DNA of 64,000 nucleotides from Paraburkholderia sp. IMGN_8 (GCF_038050405.1 NZ_CP150900.1:2604001-2668000), one strand, 5' to 3'; counted from the first letter of the stretch, positions 8,934-18,190 are shown. Numbers and translations are program-made. Notes: generated by a model from the sequence alone, not told the origin.

Positions 8934-9659
8934 ATGGAAACCAAAAACCCTTCGAAAATCCTCGTCGTCGACGACGATCCGCGCTTGCGCGATCTGCTGC
9001 GCCGTTACCTTGGTGAACAGGGCTTCAATGTCTATGTTGCCGAGAACGCGCCGTCCATGAACAAGCTCTGGGTGCGTGAGCGCTTCGATTTGCTGGTGCT
9101 CGACCTGATGCTGCCCGGCGAGGACGGCCTGTCGATCTGCCGCCGCTTGCGCGGCAGCAACGACCGCACGCCGATCATCATGCTGACGGCCAAGGGCGAA
9201 GACGTCGATCGCATTGTCGGCCTCGAAATGGGCGCCGACGACTATCTGCCCAAGCCGTTCAACCCGCGCGAACTGGTCGCGCGGATTCACGCGGTGCTGC
9301 GCCGCCAGTCGCCTTCCGAGCTGCCCGGCGCGCCGTCCGAGACCACTGAAGTGTTCGAGTTCGGCGAGTTCGCGCTGAATCTCGCCACCCGCACGCTGAC
9401 CAAGGCCGGCCAGGAAATCCCACTGACCACCGGCGAATTCTCGGTGCTGAAGGTGTTTGCCCGTCATCCGCGTCAGCCGTTATCGCGTGAAAAGCTGATG
9501 GAACTGGCGCGCGGCCGTGAATATGAAGTCTTCGACCGCAGCCTCGACGTGCAAATTTCGCGTCTGCGCAAGTTGATCGAACCCGATCCAGGCAGCCCGC
9601 GCTTCATTCAGACCGTCTGGGGGCTTGGCTACGTATTCATTCCCGACGGTGCAGCCTGA
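8934..9659 (+). CDS. ompR: OmpR-type response regulator
   Basis: 241 residues. The receiver domain (residues ~8-120) has the acidic pocket VVDDDPR, phosphoacceptor Asp57 in VLDLMLPGEDG, and the conserved Thr and Lys in IMLTAKGED and DYLPKPFNP. The C-terminal winged helix (~145-235) carries LTTGEFSVLKVFARHP and RSLDVQISRLRKLIE. I start at METKNPSK; an in-frame ATG three codons upstream (8925) is possible, and neither has a strong ribosome site. It lies 44 bp upstream of the EnvZ-type kinase gene. The pair is the osmolarity/porin two-component system by similarity; targets in this organism are inferred. Confidence 0.92.
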   Translation: METKNPSKILVVDDDPRLRDLLRRYLGEQGFNVYVAENAPSMNKLWVRERFDLLVLDLMLPGEDGLSICRRLRGSNDRTPIIMLTAKGEDVDRIVGLEMGADDYLPKPFNPRELVARIHAVLRRQSPSELPGAPSETTEVFEFGEFALNLATRTLTKAGQEIPLTTGEFSVLKVFARHPRQPLSREKLMELARGREYEVFDRSLDVQISRLRKLIEPDPGSPRFIQTVWGLGYVFIPDGAA

Positions 9660-9703
9660 GTTTGTTCCCGCCTCCCGTTTTTGATTTCAGATAAGAAGGG
9701 CCC

Positions 9704-11053
9704 ATGCGGATCGACCGGCGCCTCCTGACGCTCGCGTTCGGCGGCCTTTTCTGGCGGACCTTTCTGTTGATCGCGCTGTTGATCGCAGTCAGTCTCGCCG
9801 CGTGGTTCCAGAGTTTCCGGGTGATCGAACGCGAGCCGCGCGCACAGCGCGTGGCTCTGCAGCTGGTTGCCATCGTGAAGCTCACGCGCACCGCACTCCT
9901 CTATTCCGATCCCGACCTGCGGCGCGCGCTGCTGCAGGATCTCGAGAGCAATGAAGGGGTGCGCGTGTATCCGCGGGAAACCTCCGATAAGTACAAACTG
10001 CAACCCGACGAGTCGCTGAACCGGCTGATCGAACACGACATTCGCGGCCGTCTCGGCGACGACACGGTGATCGCGCAGACCGTCAACGATATCCCCGGCG
10101 TCTGGATCAGCTTCAAGATCGACGACGACGATTACTGGGTGGCGCTCGATCGCGATCAGCTGGACAACGCCACCGGTTTGCAATGGGCCGGCTGGGGGGT
10201 GTTCGCGCTGGCACTGTCGCTGTTCGGCGCGGCGTTCATCACGAGTCTTGTGAATAGGCCGTTTGCCCGGCTCGCGATGGCCGCGCGCAAGGTTGGTTCC
10301 GGACAATCGCCGGAGCCGCTGCCGGAGCGCGGCATGGGCGTGGCCGCCGAAACCAATCGCAGTTTCAACCAGATGGTGCAGGACCTCGAACAGCTCGAGG
10401 CCGACCGCGCGCTGATGCTCGCCGGTATTTCGCACGACCTGCGCACCCCGCTCGCGCGGCTGCGACTCGAAACCGAAATGAGCCCGTCCGACCAGCAGAC
10501 CAAGGACGCGATGGTCGACGACATCGAACAGATGGACATGATCATCGGCCGATTCCTGGATTACGCGCGTCCGGTGCAGCGTGTGCCGGAACCTGTCGAC
10601 CTTTCCGTGATCGCAGGAGAACTGGCCGCGCGTATGGCCGGCGAGGACAGCATGCGGCTGATCACGCGCCTCGCGCCCTCCGCGGTGATCGAGGCCGACG
10701 AGACCGATATGCGGCGCGTGGTTGGCAATCTGCTGGAGAACGCACGCAAGTACGGGCTCAGCGACGGCGACGGCATCCCGCATGTGATTCTGGAAACGCG
10801 GGTGTCGCACTCGCGGGTCGAGCTGTCTGTCGTCGACGAAGGGCCGGGAATTCCGGAAGACCAACTGGCACTTGTCACACGGCCGTTCTATCGTGTGAAT
10901 TCGGCGCGCACCCAGGCGAACGGCACAGGCCTTGGCATGGCAATTGTGCAGCGGCTAGTGGGCCGATATCGAGGGGCGCTGCGCTTGCGCAATCGCACGC
11001 CAGGCCCGGGTCTCGAGGTCACGATCGAGTTTCCGCTGGCAAAAGGCGCCTGA
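9704..11053 (+). CDS. envZ: EnvZ-type sensor histidine kinase
   Basis: 449 residues, inner membrane. Transmembrane helices are at ~17-38 and ~161-184, bounding a periplasmic domain of about 120 residues. A HAMP linker follows, then HisKA with His244 in AGISHDLRTPLARL. The ATPase lobe has an N-box at NLLENARKYG, G1 at VVDEGPGIPEDQL and G2 at TGLGMAIVQRLV. It phosphorylates and dephosphorylates the OmpR encoded just upstream. The two genes are in the same direction with a short gap, so they form one operon. The 186 bp after the stop hold the ahpC promoter region. Confidence 0.9.
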   Translation: MRIDRRLLTLAFGGLFWRTFLLIALLIAVSLAAWFQSFRVIEREPRAQRVALQLVAIVKLTRTALLYSDPDLRRALLQDLESNEGVRVYPRETSDKYKLQPDESLNRLIEHDIRGRLGDDTVIAQTVNDIPGVWISFKIDDDDYWVALDRDQLDNATGLQWAGWGVFALALSLFGAAFITSLVNRPFARLAMAARKVGSGQSPEPLPERGMGVAAETNRSFNQMVQDLEQLEADRALMLAGISHDLRTPLARLRLETEMSPSDQQTKDAMVDDIEQMDMIIGRFLDYARPVQRVPEPVDLSVIAGELAARMAGEDSMRLITRLAPSAVIEADETDMRRVVGNLLENARKYGLSDGDGIPHVILETRVSHSRVELSVVDEGPGIPEDQLALVTRPFYRVNSARTQANGTGLGMAIVQRLVGRYRGALRLRNRTPGPGLEVTIEFPLAKGA

Positions 11054-11127
11054 TCAGAAGGGCTGCCGATCGGCTCCTGCGACCTTGCGACGCCTTGAAT
11101 AATAACTATCCAGACGTTAGAAAAAAA

Positions 11128-11150
11128 CTATTGATAGAATATTTCAATAG
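11128..11150. promoter_or_regulatory. Candidate OxyR operator upstream of ahpC
   Basis: CTATTGA (11128-11134) and TCAATAG (11144-11150) form a perfect 7 bp inverted repeat in an A+T-rich stretch 90-112 bp before the ahpC ATG. ATAG/CTAT half-sites at 11106-11109, 11128-11131, 11134-11137 and 11147-11150 resemble OxyR-type spacing. Control of ahpC by OxyR is well known in proteobacteria; this particular site is inferred. Confidence 0.45.
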
Positions 11151-11239
11151 AGATACAGTCAAAAATCATGTAACGCGCTCGTTACGATGAGCTGGTAGGT
11201 TGAACAGGCTGTTTTTCCAACACACCTAGGAGTATCGGA

Positions 11240-11788
11240 ATGAAAACCGTTGGCGATAAAGTCGAAGCGTTCACCATCACTGCTGCGAAGCCGGGCTTCA
11301 ACACTCACGAAGAAAACGGCGTGTCGGCATTCGAAGAGATCACGGAACAGTCGTTCCCGGGCAAATGGAAAGTCATCTACTTCTACCCGAAGGACTTCAC
11401 GTTCGTGTGTCCGACGGAAATCGTCGAGTTCGGCAAGCTGGTCAAGGATTTCGACGAGCGCGATACGGTGTTGTTGGGCGGCAGCGTGGACAACGAATTC
11501 GTGAAACTGGCATGGCGCCGTGAGCACAAGGACCTGAGCAAGTTGAACCACTACTCGTTCGGCGACGTCAAGGGCGAGTTGATCGACCAACTCGGCGTGC
11601 GCGACAAGGAAGCGGGCGTGGCGTTGCGCGCAACGTTCATCGTCGATCCGGACAACACGATTCAGCACGTGTCGGTGAACAACCTGAACGTCGGCCGTAA
11701 CCCGGAAGAAGTGCTGCGCATTCTGGACGGCCTGCAAACGGACGAACTGTGTCCATGCAACCGCGCAGTCGGCGGCGCAACGCTGTAA
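11240..11788 (+). CDS. ahpC: Alkyl hydroperoxide reductase C (peroxiredoxin)
   Basis: 182 residues, cytoplasmic 2-Cys peroxiredoxin that reduces H2O2, organic peroxides and peroxynitrite. The peroxidatic Cys57 sits in DFTFVCPTEI, with the PKD turn before it. The C-terminal TDELCPCN supplies the resolving cysteine (Cys171 or Cys173). A ribosome site CTAGGAGT precedes the ATG. It lies upstream of ahpD rather than ahpF, the arrangement known from mycobacteria, where AhpD recycles AhpC using dihydrolipoyl partners. Codon use is strongly optimised (in the last ~80 codons about 34 end in C and 5 in T), in sharp contrast to ahpD next door. Confidence 0.93.
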   Translation: MKTVGDKVEAFTITAAKPGFNTHEENGVSAFEEITEQSFPGKWKVIYFYPKDFTFVCPTEIVEFGKLVKDFDERDTVLLGGSVDNEFVKLAWRREHKDLSKLNHYSFGDVKGELIDQLGVRDKEAGVALRATFIVDPDNTIQHVSVNNLNVGRNPEEVLRILDGLQTDELCPCNRAVGGATL

Positions 11789-11801
11789 GCATTGCAGGTG
11801 A

Positions 11802-11840
11802 AAAGCCCGCTAAGCTTGAAAGAGCCAGCGGGCTTTTTTA
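11802..11840 (+). terminator. Terminator between ahpC and ahpD
   Basis: AAAGCCCGCT (11802-11811) pairs with AGCGGGCTTT (11827-11836) around a 15-nt loop and runs into TTTTTT. It sits 13 bp after the ahpC stop and 25 bp before the ahpD start, so it probably ends most ahpC transcripts and lowers ahpD expression. Confidence 0.8.
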
Positions 11841-11864
11841 TCGACAACCCGATAGGAGATATCA

Positions 11865-12389
11865 ATGGAATTCTTGTCTTCGATTAAGGCGCTCGTGCCT
11901 GATTATGCCAAGGACATTCGGCTTAATCTGGATGGGACGATTGCGCGGTCGTCGCTCGAGGGGAATGACGCGGTTGGGGTCGCGCTGGCGGCTGCGTTTG
12001 CCGCGAAAAGTACGGTTATTGCCGATGCGATTCGTAACGCGGGAGTTTTGTCTCCTGAGGAGACGAATGGCGCGTTGACTGCCGCTGCGCTGATGGGGAT
12101 GAATAATGTCTGGTATCCCTATGTCGAGATGACGGATAGCGCTGATTTGAAATCTCAGCCGGCGCAGTTGAGGATGAATGCTTATGCTTCGCATGGCGGG
12201 GTTGATAAGCGGCGGTTTGAGATGTATGCGCTGGCAGCTTCTATTATTGGTAAATGCCATTTTTGTGTGAAATCACACTTTGATACGCTGGTCGCTGAGG
12301 GGATGAGTTCTACTCAATTGCGGGATGTGGGCCGCATCGCGGCGGTGGTTAACGCTGCTGCGCAGGTTATTGCTGCTGAAGGTAAATAG
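11865..12389 (+). CDS. ahpD: Alkylhydroperoxidase AhpD
   Basis: 174 residues, all-helical carboxymuconolactone-decarboxylase fold. The catalytic motif is Cys131-H-F-Cys134 followed by His138 in IIGKCHFCVKSH, which reduces AhpC disulfides or peroxides directly. The start has TAGGAGAT six bases upstream. It follows ahpC after an intervening terminator. Codon use is odd: over the last 82 codons about 35 end in T and only 8 in C, the reverse of ahpC. Protein motifs are intact, so the gene looks functional. The anomaly increases towards repeat element A, which begins within 5 bp of the stop codon. Confidence 0.92.
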   Translation: MEFLSSIKALVPDYAKDIRLNLDGTIARSSLEGNDAVGVALAAAFAAKSTVIADAIRNAGVLSPEETNGALTAAALMGMNNVWYPYVEMTDSADLKSQPAQLRMNAYASHGGVDKRRFEMYALAASIIGKCHFCVKSHFDTLVAEGMSSTQLRDVGRIAAVVNAAAQVIAAEGK

Positions 12390-12393
12390 TTGG

Positions 12394-13200
12394 CTTTTTT
12401 TGCCTTTGGCGGCGGCATTTGGTTGTACGCCTGCGGCGTTGGCATTTTCTTTTCTTATTGGTTTATTAGCGTCGCCCCTGTGCGGGGCGGCACCTACTTT
12501 TCTTTGCCGGCCGCAAAGAAAAGTAGGCAAAAGAAAGCGGCTCAAACCGCTAATGCTAAGCGGGTTCCTCGCGCAGTCACGGTAGTGGAACATCTGGAAT
12601 CCGTGCCCTCGCACACTCCGCGCTGGTGACAAGGCAGTCATTCTTCCGGCGGCGCTACGCGCGCCGTAGCGGTACTTCTTGAAACCGATGGGACGTACGC
12701 GCTTCCCGCGTCATTCGCCCCGCCTCGCACTGCGCGCTCGCCGGAACGGTCTGCCAGGGAAACTAGGGGCTTCGTTTGTGCGTCGTTGGGGCCATCGGCT
12801 TTGCCTCGGCGAGGCGCTGAATAGTGGAAGTGCGAGCCATTTCGCCGAACAAAACGCAGCCAAGAGTTGCGCTTGAACGACCGCTGGCGCCGGAAGCGCC
12901 CGAGACGGTTTGGTGAAGTACCGCTACGGCGCGCGTAGCGCCGCCGGAAGTATGACTGCCTTGTCACCAGCGCGGAGTGCGCGAGGGCACAGATTCCAGA
13001 TGCACCACCACCCCTCCAAGCCAGGGGACCCGCTTAAGAATTAGCGGTTTGAGCCGCTTTCTTTTGCCTACTTTTCTTTGCGGCCGGCAAAGAAAAGTAG
13101 GTGCCGCCCCGCACAGGGGCAACGCTAATAAACCAATAAGAAAAGAAAATGCCAACGCCGCAGACGTACAACCAAATGCCGCCGCCAAAGGCAAAAAAAC
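12394..13200. repeat. Palindromic intergenic repeat element, copy A
   Basis: The left arm (12394-12687) and the right arm (12906-13200) are nearly identical inverted repeats of about 294 bp. Both begin outside with TTTTTTTGCCTTTGGCGGCG and contain, in order, a 33 bp hairpin, an AGCGG/CCGCT mini-hairpin, and GGTGACAAGGCAGTCAT. Between them lies a ~218 bp core that includes CTCGCCGGAACGGTCTGCCA on the plus strand. The element fills the whole gap between the convergent genes ahpD and ispF. Short open frames in it follow the repeat and have no ribosome sites. No transposase is seen. The same element recurs at 26383-27166. Confidence 0.88.
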
Positions 13201-13204
13201 AAAT

Positions 13205-13684
13205 TCAATTCTTGATTAACAAAACAACAGCTTGGGCTTCAATGCCCTCCCCCCGCCCGAGGTAACCCAGCTTCTCATTAGTCTTGGCCTTAACATTAAC
13301 CCGCTCAACCGGCAGGTTAAGATCCGCAGCAATATTAGCCCGCATCCCTTCAATATGAGGAGCAAGCTTAGGCGCCTGAGCCACAACACTGCTATCAACA
13401 TTGGCAATAGAAAACCCAGCCGCCGCCACGCGAGCAAAGCACTCCCGAAGCAAAACCCGACTATCCGCGCCAGCGAACTTAGCATCAGTATCGGAGAAAT
13501 GCCGCCCGATATCCCCCATCGCAGCAGCGCCAAAAATAGCATCAGTAATAGCATGCAACAGCACATCCGCATCCGAATGCCCGAGCAGCCCGCGCTCATA
13601 AGGAATCGTCACGCCGCCGATAATCAACGGACGCCCCGGCACCAGCGCATGCACGTCATACCCCTGCCCAATCCTGAAATCCAT
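13205..13684 (-). CDS. ispF: 2-C-methyl-D-erythritol 2,4-cyclodiphosphate synthase
   Basis: 159 residues. MEP pathway enzyme that cyclises CDP-ME-2-phosphate to ME-cPP, acting as a trimer in the cytoplasm. The divalent-metal Asp and His are in GYDVHAL, and the family signature [14 protein letters not shown] follows; the C-terminal [17 protein letters not shown] is also conserved. ATG 13684 matches the usual [10 protein letters not shown] start; a TTG three codons upstream is possible. It follows ispD with a 37 bp gap. The 3' half is unusual: over the last 57 codons about 25 end in T and 7 in C. The gene faces repeat element A, which starts 5 bp past its stop. Confidence 0.93.
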   Translation of the reverse strand: MDFRIGQGYDVHALVPGRPLIIGGVTIPYERGLLGHSDADVLLHAITDAIFGAAAMGDIGRHFSDTDAKFAGADSRVLLRECFARVAAAGFSIANVDSSVVAQAPKLAPHIEGMRANIAADLNLPVERVNVKAKTNEKLGYLGRGEGIEAQAVVLLIKN

Positions 13685-13721
13685 ATGCGTCAAGTCCGCT
13701 AATAAAAATTGAAACCGTCAA

Positions 13722-14435
13722 TCAGGAAGCCGGCGGCCGGCAAAGAATCGCCTCGGCCAGATCAAAGTCTTCCGGATAAGTGACCTTGAAGTTGCGCAAG
13801 CTACCCTGCACCAGCTTCGGTGCGTACCCAAGCCACTCGATCGCGCTCGCCTCATCGGTCAAATCGTGACCGTCCGCCTGCGCCCGCAGAATTGCTTCAC
13901 GCAACATGCCGATACGGAACATCTGCGGCGTCTGCGCTTGCCATAAACCATCGCGTGCCTCGGTCCGGGCAATCCGTCCATCGGAAGACCCCGCATCGAT
14001 ACGCTTCAACGTATCCGCCACCGGCAGCGCCATGATGCCGCCCACTGCATCGTCCTTCAGCGCGCCAATCAGCGTGCGAATCAGGGAAGGCGTAATGCCC
14101 GGCCGTGCCGCATCGTGCACCAGCACCCAATCGTCGTCGTGGGCGCCGAATTCGGCCAGCGCATGCAATCCGTTCAGCACCGACGCCTGGCGCGAAGCCC
14201 CGCCGGAACGGCGCACGGCGAAACGCAAGCCGCTGAAACGGCGAGCGTCGAAGTGCTGGTCGTCAGGTGCAATCACGACCAGCGTCTGCGCAAACTCACT
14301 GCACGCGTCGAACGCGGCCAGCGAGTAATGCAACATGTCGCGGCCGGCAACGGTGCGATACTGTTTGGGCATCGCGGCGCCGGAACGGCTGCCGGTGCCT
14401 GCGCACGGAATCAGGGCAAATAGGCGGGAAGTCAC
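13722..14435 (-). CDS. ispD: 2-C-methyl-D-erythritol 4-phosphate cytidylyltransferase
   Basis: 237 residues from the GTG at 14435. It transfers CMP to MEP in the MEP isoprenoid pathway. Nucleotide-binding [10 protein letters not shown] and [10 protein letters not shown] are near the N-terminus, [12 protein letters not shown] in the middle, and a conserved [10 protein letters not shown] and AQTPQMFR follow. An upstream in-frame ATG would add 24 residues that do not resemble the family, so I prefer GTG although its ribosome site is weak. It is transcribed with ispF. The promoter probably lies in the 121 bp divergent region shared with mfd. Confidence 0.92.
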   Translation of the reverse strand: MTSRLFALIPCAGTGSRSGAAMPKQYRTVAGRDMLHYSLAAFDACSEFAQTLVVIAPDDQHFDARRFSGLRFAVRRSGGASRQASVLNGLHALAEFGAHDDDWVLVHDAARPGITPSLIRTLIGALKDDAVGGIMALPVADTLKRIDAGSSDGRIARTEARDGLWQAQTPQMFRIGMLREAILRAQADGHDLTDEASAIEWLGYAPKLVQGSLRNFKVTYPEDFDLAEAILCRPPAS

Positions 14436-14474
14436 GAGTGCGGATGCCGCGAAGTCAAAGTAAAGGACGGATTT

Positions 14475-14480
14475 TATAAT
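14475..14480 (+). promoter_or_regulatory. Candidate -10 box for mfd
   Basis: TATAAT in GATTTTATAATAGG lies 77 bp upstream of the mfd start in the ispD/mfd divergent region. The minus strand at the same place reads TTATAAAAT and could serve ispD, although this would fall inside the optional longer ispD frame. No -35 element is clear for either. Confidence 0.4.
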
Positions 14481-14556
14481 AGGTCCTTCGCATCCACGCC
14501 CCGACACGCGTAAACTTGCCGATCACGTGTGAGCCTGAGGCCGCCTTTTCTCTTCT

Positions 14557-17500
14557 ATGCCAGACATCGCCGCATCATCGCAGTACTCTCCGCCCGTCGC
14601 GCCCGTCAAGGCCGGCCAGCGTTTCGCCTTCGACGGCACGCACGGCTCGTCCGATGCGCTGCTGATCGCCCGCTACCATCTCGCCTACCGCGAGAAGATG
14701 CCGCTATTGGCGGTCGTCTGCGAAAGCGCCGTCGATGCGCAGCGTCTGTCGCAGGAAATCGGCTTTTTTGCGCCCGAGGCACGCGTGCGTTTGCTGCCCG
14801 ACTGGGAAACGCTGCCTTACGACACCTTCTCGCCTCACCAGGACCTGGTGTCCGAGCGCCTCGCCACGCTGCACGATCTCGGCGAGAGCCGCTGCGACAT
14901 CCTGCTGGTACCCGCCACCACCGCGCTGTACCGGATGCCGCCCGCGTCGTTCATGGCCGGCTACACGTTCTCGTTCTCGCAAGGCGAGCGCCTCGACGAA
15001 GCCAAACTCAAAGCGCAATTGACGCTCGCGGGCTACGAACACGTAAGCCAGGTGGTGCGTCCCGGCGAATACTGCGTGCGCGGCTCGCTGCTCGATCTCT
15101 ATCCGATGGGCTCGCCGCTGCCGTACCGGATCGACCTGTTCGACGACCAGGTCGACTCGATTCGCGCGTTCGACCCTGACACGCAGCGCAGCCTCTATCC
15201 GGTGAAAGACGTGCGTCTGCTGCCGGGCCGCGAATTCCCGTTCGACGAAGCCGCCCGCACCGCCTTCCGCAGCCGCTGGCGCGAAACCTTCGAAGGCGAC
15301 CCGAGCCGCGCGTCGATCTATAAGGACATCGGCAACGGCGTGCCGTCGGCCGGCATCGAATATTATCTGCCGCTCTTCTTCGACGACACCGCCACGCTGT
15401 TCCATTACCTGCCCGAGGGCGCGCAACTGGCGTTCGTCGGCGATCTGGACGCGGCAATCAAGCGCTTCACCAACGACACGAAGCAGCGCTACAACTTCCT
15501 GTCGCACGATCGCGACCGGCCGATTCTGGAGCCACAGCGCCTGTTTCTGTCGGACGAAGATTTCTTCACGTTCGCCAAGCCGTTCGCGCGGCTCGTGCTG
15601 CCCACCAACGCGGGCGGCGGCTGGTCCTTGCCGTTACCGAACCTCGCGATCGATCGTCACGCCGACGATCCGGTGTCGGCATTGCGCGCCTATCTCGACA
15701 CCACGCCGAACCGCGTGCTGTTCGCGGCCGAATCCGCAGGCCGTCGCGAAACGCTGCTGCAACTGCTCGCCGACAATCATCTGAAGCCCGCATCGAGCGA
15801 CAGCTTCCAGGACTGGCTCATCAGCGACGCGCGTTTTTCGCTAGGCGTCGCGCCGCTCGCCAACGGTTTTGCCGTGCCGCTCGACGGCATCGCGATCATC
15901 ACCGAAACCGAGCTATACGGACCGCTCGCGCGCCGCGCGGGACGCCGTCGCCAGGAACAGGCGAGCAACGTCGATTCGATGGTGCGCGACCTGTCCGAGC
16001 TGAAGGTCGGCGATCCGGTCGTGCATGCGCAGCACGGCATCGGCCGCTATATGGGCCTCGTCACCATGGATCTCGGCGAAGGCGAAACCGAGTTCCTGCA
16101 CCTCGAATATTCCGGGGAAAGCAAACTGTACGTGCCGGTCGCGCAACTGCACGTAATCTCGCGCTATAGCGGCGCCGATCCGGAAAGCGCGCCCTTGCAC
16201 TCGCTCGGCTCCGGGCAGTGGGAAAAGGCCAAACGCAAAGCCGCGCAGCAGATTCGCGACACCGCAGCCGAACTGCTGAACCTGTACGCCCGTCGCGCCG
16301 CACGCGAAGGCCACGCGTTCGCGCTCGAACCGAAAGATTACGTGAAGTTCGCCGAGAGCTTCGGCTTCGAGGAAACACCGGACCAGGCCGCGGCCATCGC
16401 CGCCGTGATCGGCGACATGACGAGCGGCAAGCCGATGGATCGCCTCGTTTGCGGTGACGTCGGCTTCGGCAAGACCGAAGTGGCGTTGCGAGCGGCATTC
16501 ATCGCGGTGATGGGCGGCAAGCAGGTCGCGCTGCTCTCGCCGACCACGCTGCTCGCCGAACAGCACACGCAAACCTTCAGCGATCGCTTCTCCGATTGGC
16601 CGGTGCGTATCGCCGAACTGTCGCGCTTCAAGTCGACCAAGGAAGTCAACGCGGCGATCCAGCAGATCAACGAAGGCAGTGTCGATATCGTGATCGGCAC
16701 GCACAAGCTGCTGTCGTCGGATGTGCAGTTCAAGCGCCTCGGGCTCGTGATCATCGACGAGGAACACCGCTTCGGCGTGCGTCAGAAAGAGGCGTTGAAG
16801 GCACTCAGAGCCGAAGTGGACGTGCTGACGCTCACCGCCACGCCGATTCCGCGTACCCTCGGCATGGCGCTCGAAGGCTTGCGCGATTTCTCAGTGATCG
16901 CTACCGCGCCGCAAAAGCGCCTCGCGATCAAGACCTTCGTGCGTCGCGAGGAAGAGAGCGTGATCCGCGAAGCGATGCTGCGCGAACTGAAGCGCGGCGG
17001 CCAGGTGTACTTCCTGCATAACGAAGTCGAGACGATCGAGAATCGCCGGCAGATGCTCGAAGCGCTGGTGCCCGAAGCACGTATCGCGGTCGCGCATGGA
17101 CAGATGCATGAGCGCGAACTCGAACGCGTGATGCGCGACTTCGTCGCGCAACGCGCCAACGTGCTCTTGTGCACGACGATTATCGAAACCGGTATCGACG
17201 TGCCGAGCGCCAACACGATTCTGATTCATCGCTCCGACAAATTCGGTCTTGCGCAGCTGCATCAGCTGCGTGGCCGCGTGGGCCGCTCGCATCACCAGGC
17301 GTATTCGTATCTGCTGGTGCACGATCCGCAAGGTTTGACGAAGCAGGCGCAGCGCCGGCTCGAAGCGATCCAGCAAATGGAGGAACTCGGTTCGGGTTTC
17401 TATCTGGCGATGCACGACCTCGAAATTCGCGGCACGGGCGAAGTGCTCGGCGACAAGCAATCGGGCGAGATTCACGAAATCGGTTTCCAGCTCTATACCG

Positions 17501-18039
17501 ACATGCTGAACGACGCCGTGAAGGCGCTCAAGGAAGGCAAGGAGCCCGACCTCACCGCGCCGCTTGCCGCGACCACCGAGATCAACTTGCACGCACCGGC
17601 GATTCTGCCCGCGGACTATTGCGGCGACGTGCAAGAACGTCTGTCGCTCTACAAGCGCCTCGCGAACTGCGAACACAACGATTCGATCGACGGCATTCAC
17701 GAAGAGTTGATCGACCGCTTCGGCAAGTTGCCGCCGCAAGCGCATGCGCTGGTGGAAACGCATCGTCTGCGGCTGGCGGCGAAGCCGCTGGGGATTTCGA
17801 AGATCGATGCGGGCGAAGCCGTGATCGGTTTGCAATTCATCCCCAATCCGCCGATCGACGCGATGCGGATCATCGAGATGGTCCAGAAGCATAAGCACAT
17901 CAAGCTCGCCGGCCAGGACAAGTTGCGTATCGAAACGCGCAGCCCGGATCTGGCCGTTCGGGTCGCGACGGTGAAAGAAACCTTGCGCGCGCTCGGAGCG
18001 CCCAGCCGCGGCACGGCCGCCGCTGCTGCCGCGCGATAG
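14557..18039 (+). CDS. mfd: Transcription-repair coupling factor
   Basis: 1160 residues, the usual Mfd length. It removes RNA polymerase stalled at lesions and recruits UvrA. The UvrB-like N-terminal module (~1-350) includes LLPDWETLPYDTFSPHQD. The RNAP-interacting domain begins near KVGDPVVHAQHGIGRYMGL. The helicase core has Walker A CGDVGFGKTEVALRA, Walker B VIIDEEHRFGVRQKE, motif III LTATPIPRTL, and lobe-2 motifs TTIIETGIDVPSAN and QLRGRVGRSHHQAYSYLL. A TRCF C-terminal domain follows. ATG 14557 is the first reasonable start. It is divergent from ispD and is followed 151 bp later by the argE-like gene. Confidence 0.96.
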   Translation: MPDIAASSQYSPPVAPVKAGQRFAFDGTHGSSDALLIARYHLAYREKMPLLAVVCESAVDAQRLSQEIGFFAPEARVRLLPDWETLPYDTFSPHQDLVSERLATLHDLGESRCDILLVPATTALYRMPPASFMAGYTFSFSQGERLDEAKLKAQLTLAGYEHVSQVVRPGEYCVRGSLLDLYPMGSPLPYRIDLFDDQVDSIRAFDPDTQRSLYPVKDVRLLPGREFPFDEAARTAFRSRWRETFEGDPSRASIYKDIGNGVPSAGIEYYLPLFFDDTATLFHYLPEGAQLAFVGDLDAAIKRFTNDTKQRYNFLSHDRDRPILEPQRLFLSDEDFFTFAKPFARLVLPTNAGGGWSLPLPNLAIDRHADDPVSALRAYLDTTPNRVLFAAESAGRRETLLQLLADNHLKPASSDSFQDWLISDARFSLGVAPLANGFAVPLDGIAIITETELYGPLARRAGRRRQEQASNVDSMVRDLSELKVGDPVVHAQHGIGRYMGLVTMDLGEGETEFLHLEYSGESKLYVPVAQLHVISRYSGADPESAPLHSLGSGQWEKAKRKAAQQIRDTAAELLNLYARRAAREGHAFALEPKDYVKFAESFGFEETPDQAAAIAAVIGDMTSGKPMDRLVCGDVGFGKTEVALRAAFIAVMGGKQVALLSPTTLLAEQHTQTFSDRFSDWPVRIAELSRFKSTKEVNAAIQQINEGSVDIVIGTHKLLSSDVQFKRLGLVIIDEEHRFGVRQKEALKALRAEVDVLTLTATPIPRTLGMALEGLRDFSVIATAPQKRLAIKTFVRREEESVIREAMLRELKRGGQVYFLHNEVETIENRRQMLEALVPEARIAVAHGQMHERELERVMRDFVAQRANVLLCTTIIETGIDVPSANTILIHRSDKFGLAQLHQLRGRVGRSHHQAYSYLLVHDPQGLTKQAQRRLEAIQQMEELGSGFYLAMHDLEIRGTGEVLGDKQSGEIHEIGFQLYTDMLNDAVKALKEGKEPDLTAPLAATTEINLHAPAILPADYCGDVQERLSLYKRLANCEHNDSIDGIHEELIDRFGKLPPQAHALVETHRLRLAAKPLGISKIDAGEAVIGLQFIPNPPIDAMRIIEMVQKHKHIKLAGQDKLRIETRSPDLAVRVATVKETLRALGAPSRGTAAAAAAR

Positions 18040-18190
18040 GGTGCCATAGCGTTCGATAGCGCGCGATTAAAAAAAACGCGCCACGTCTAGCCGTTTTACG
18101 TTCATGCTGCGGTGCGCAAAACGCGCGCCGCAGCATACGGCCGTGTTTTTTTTGGGTATGATCGAAAGACTCAAATGCTGGAGTCTCGCC

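Noticed and set aside
12390..13219. Several 65-122 codon frames in repeat element A (similar ones in element B)
   Set aside because: They follow the repeat on both strands, lack ribosome sites and convincing starts, and the arms are palindromic, so similar peptides arise in both directions.
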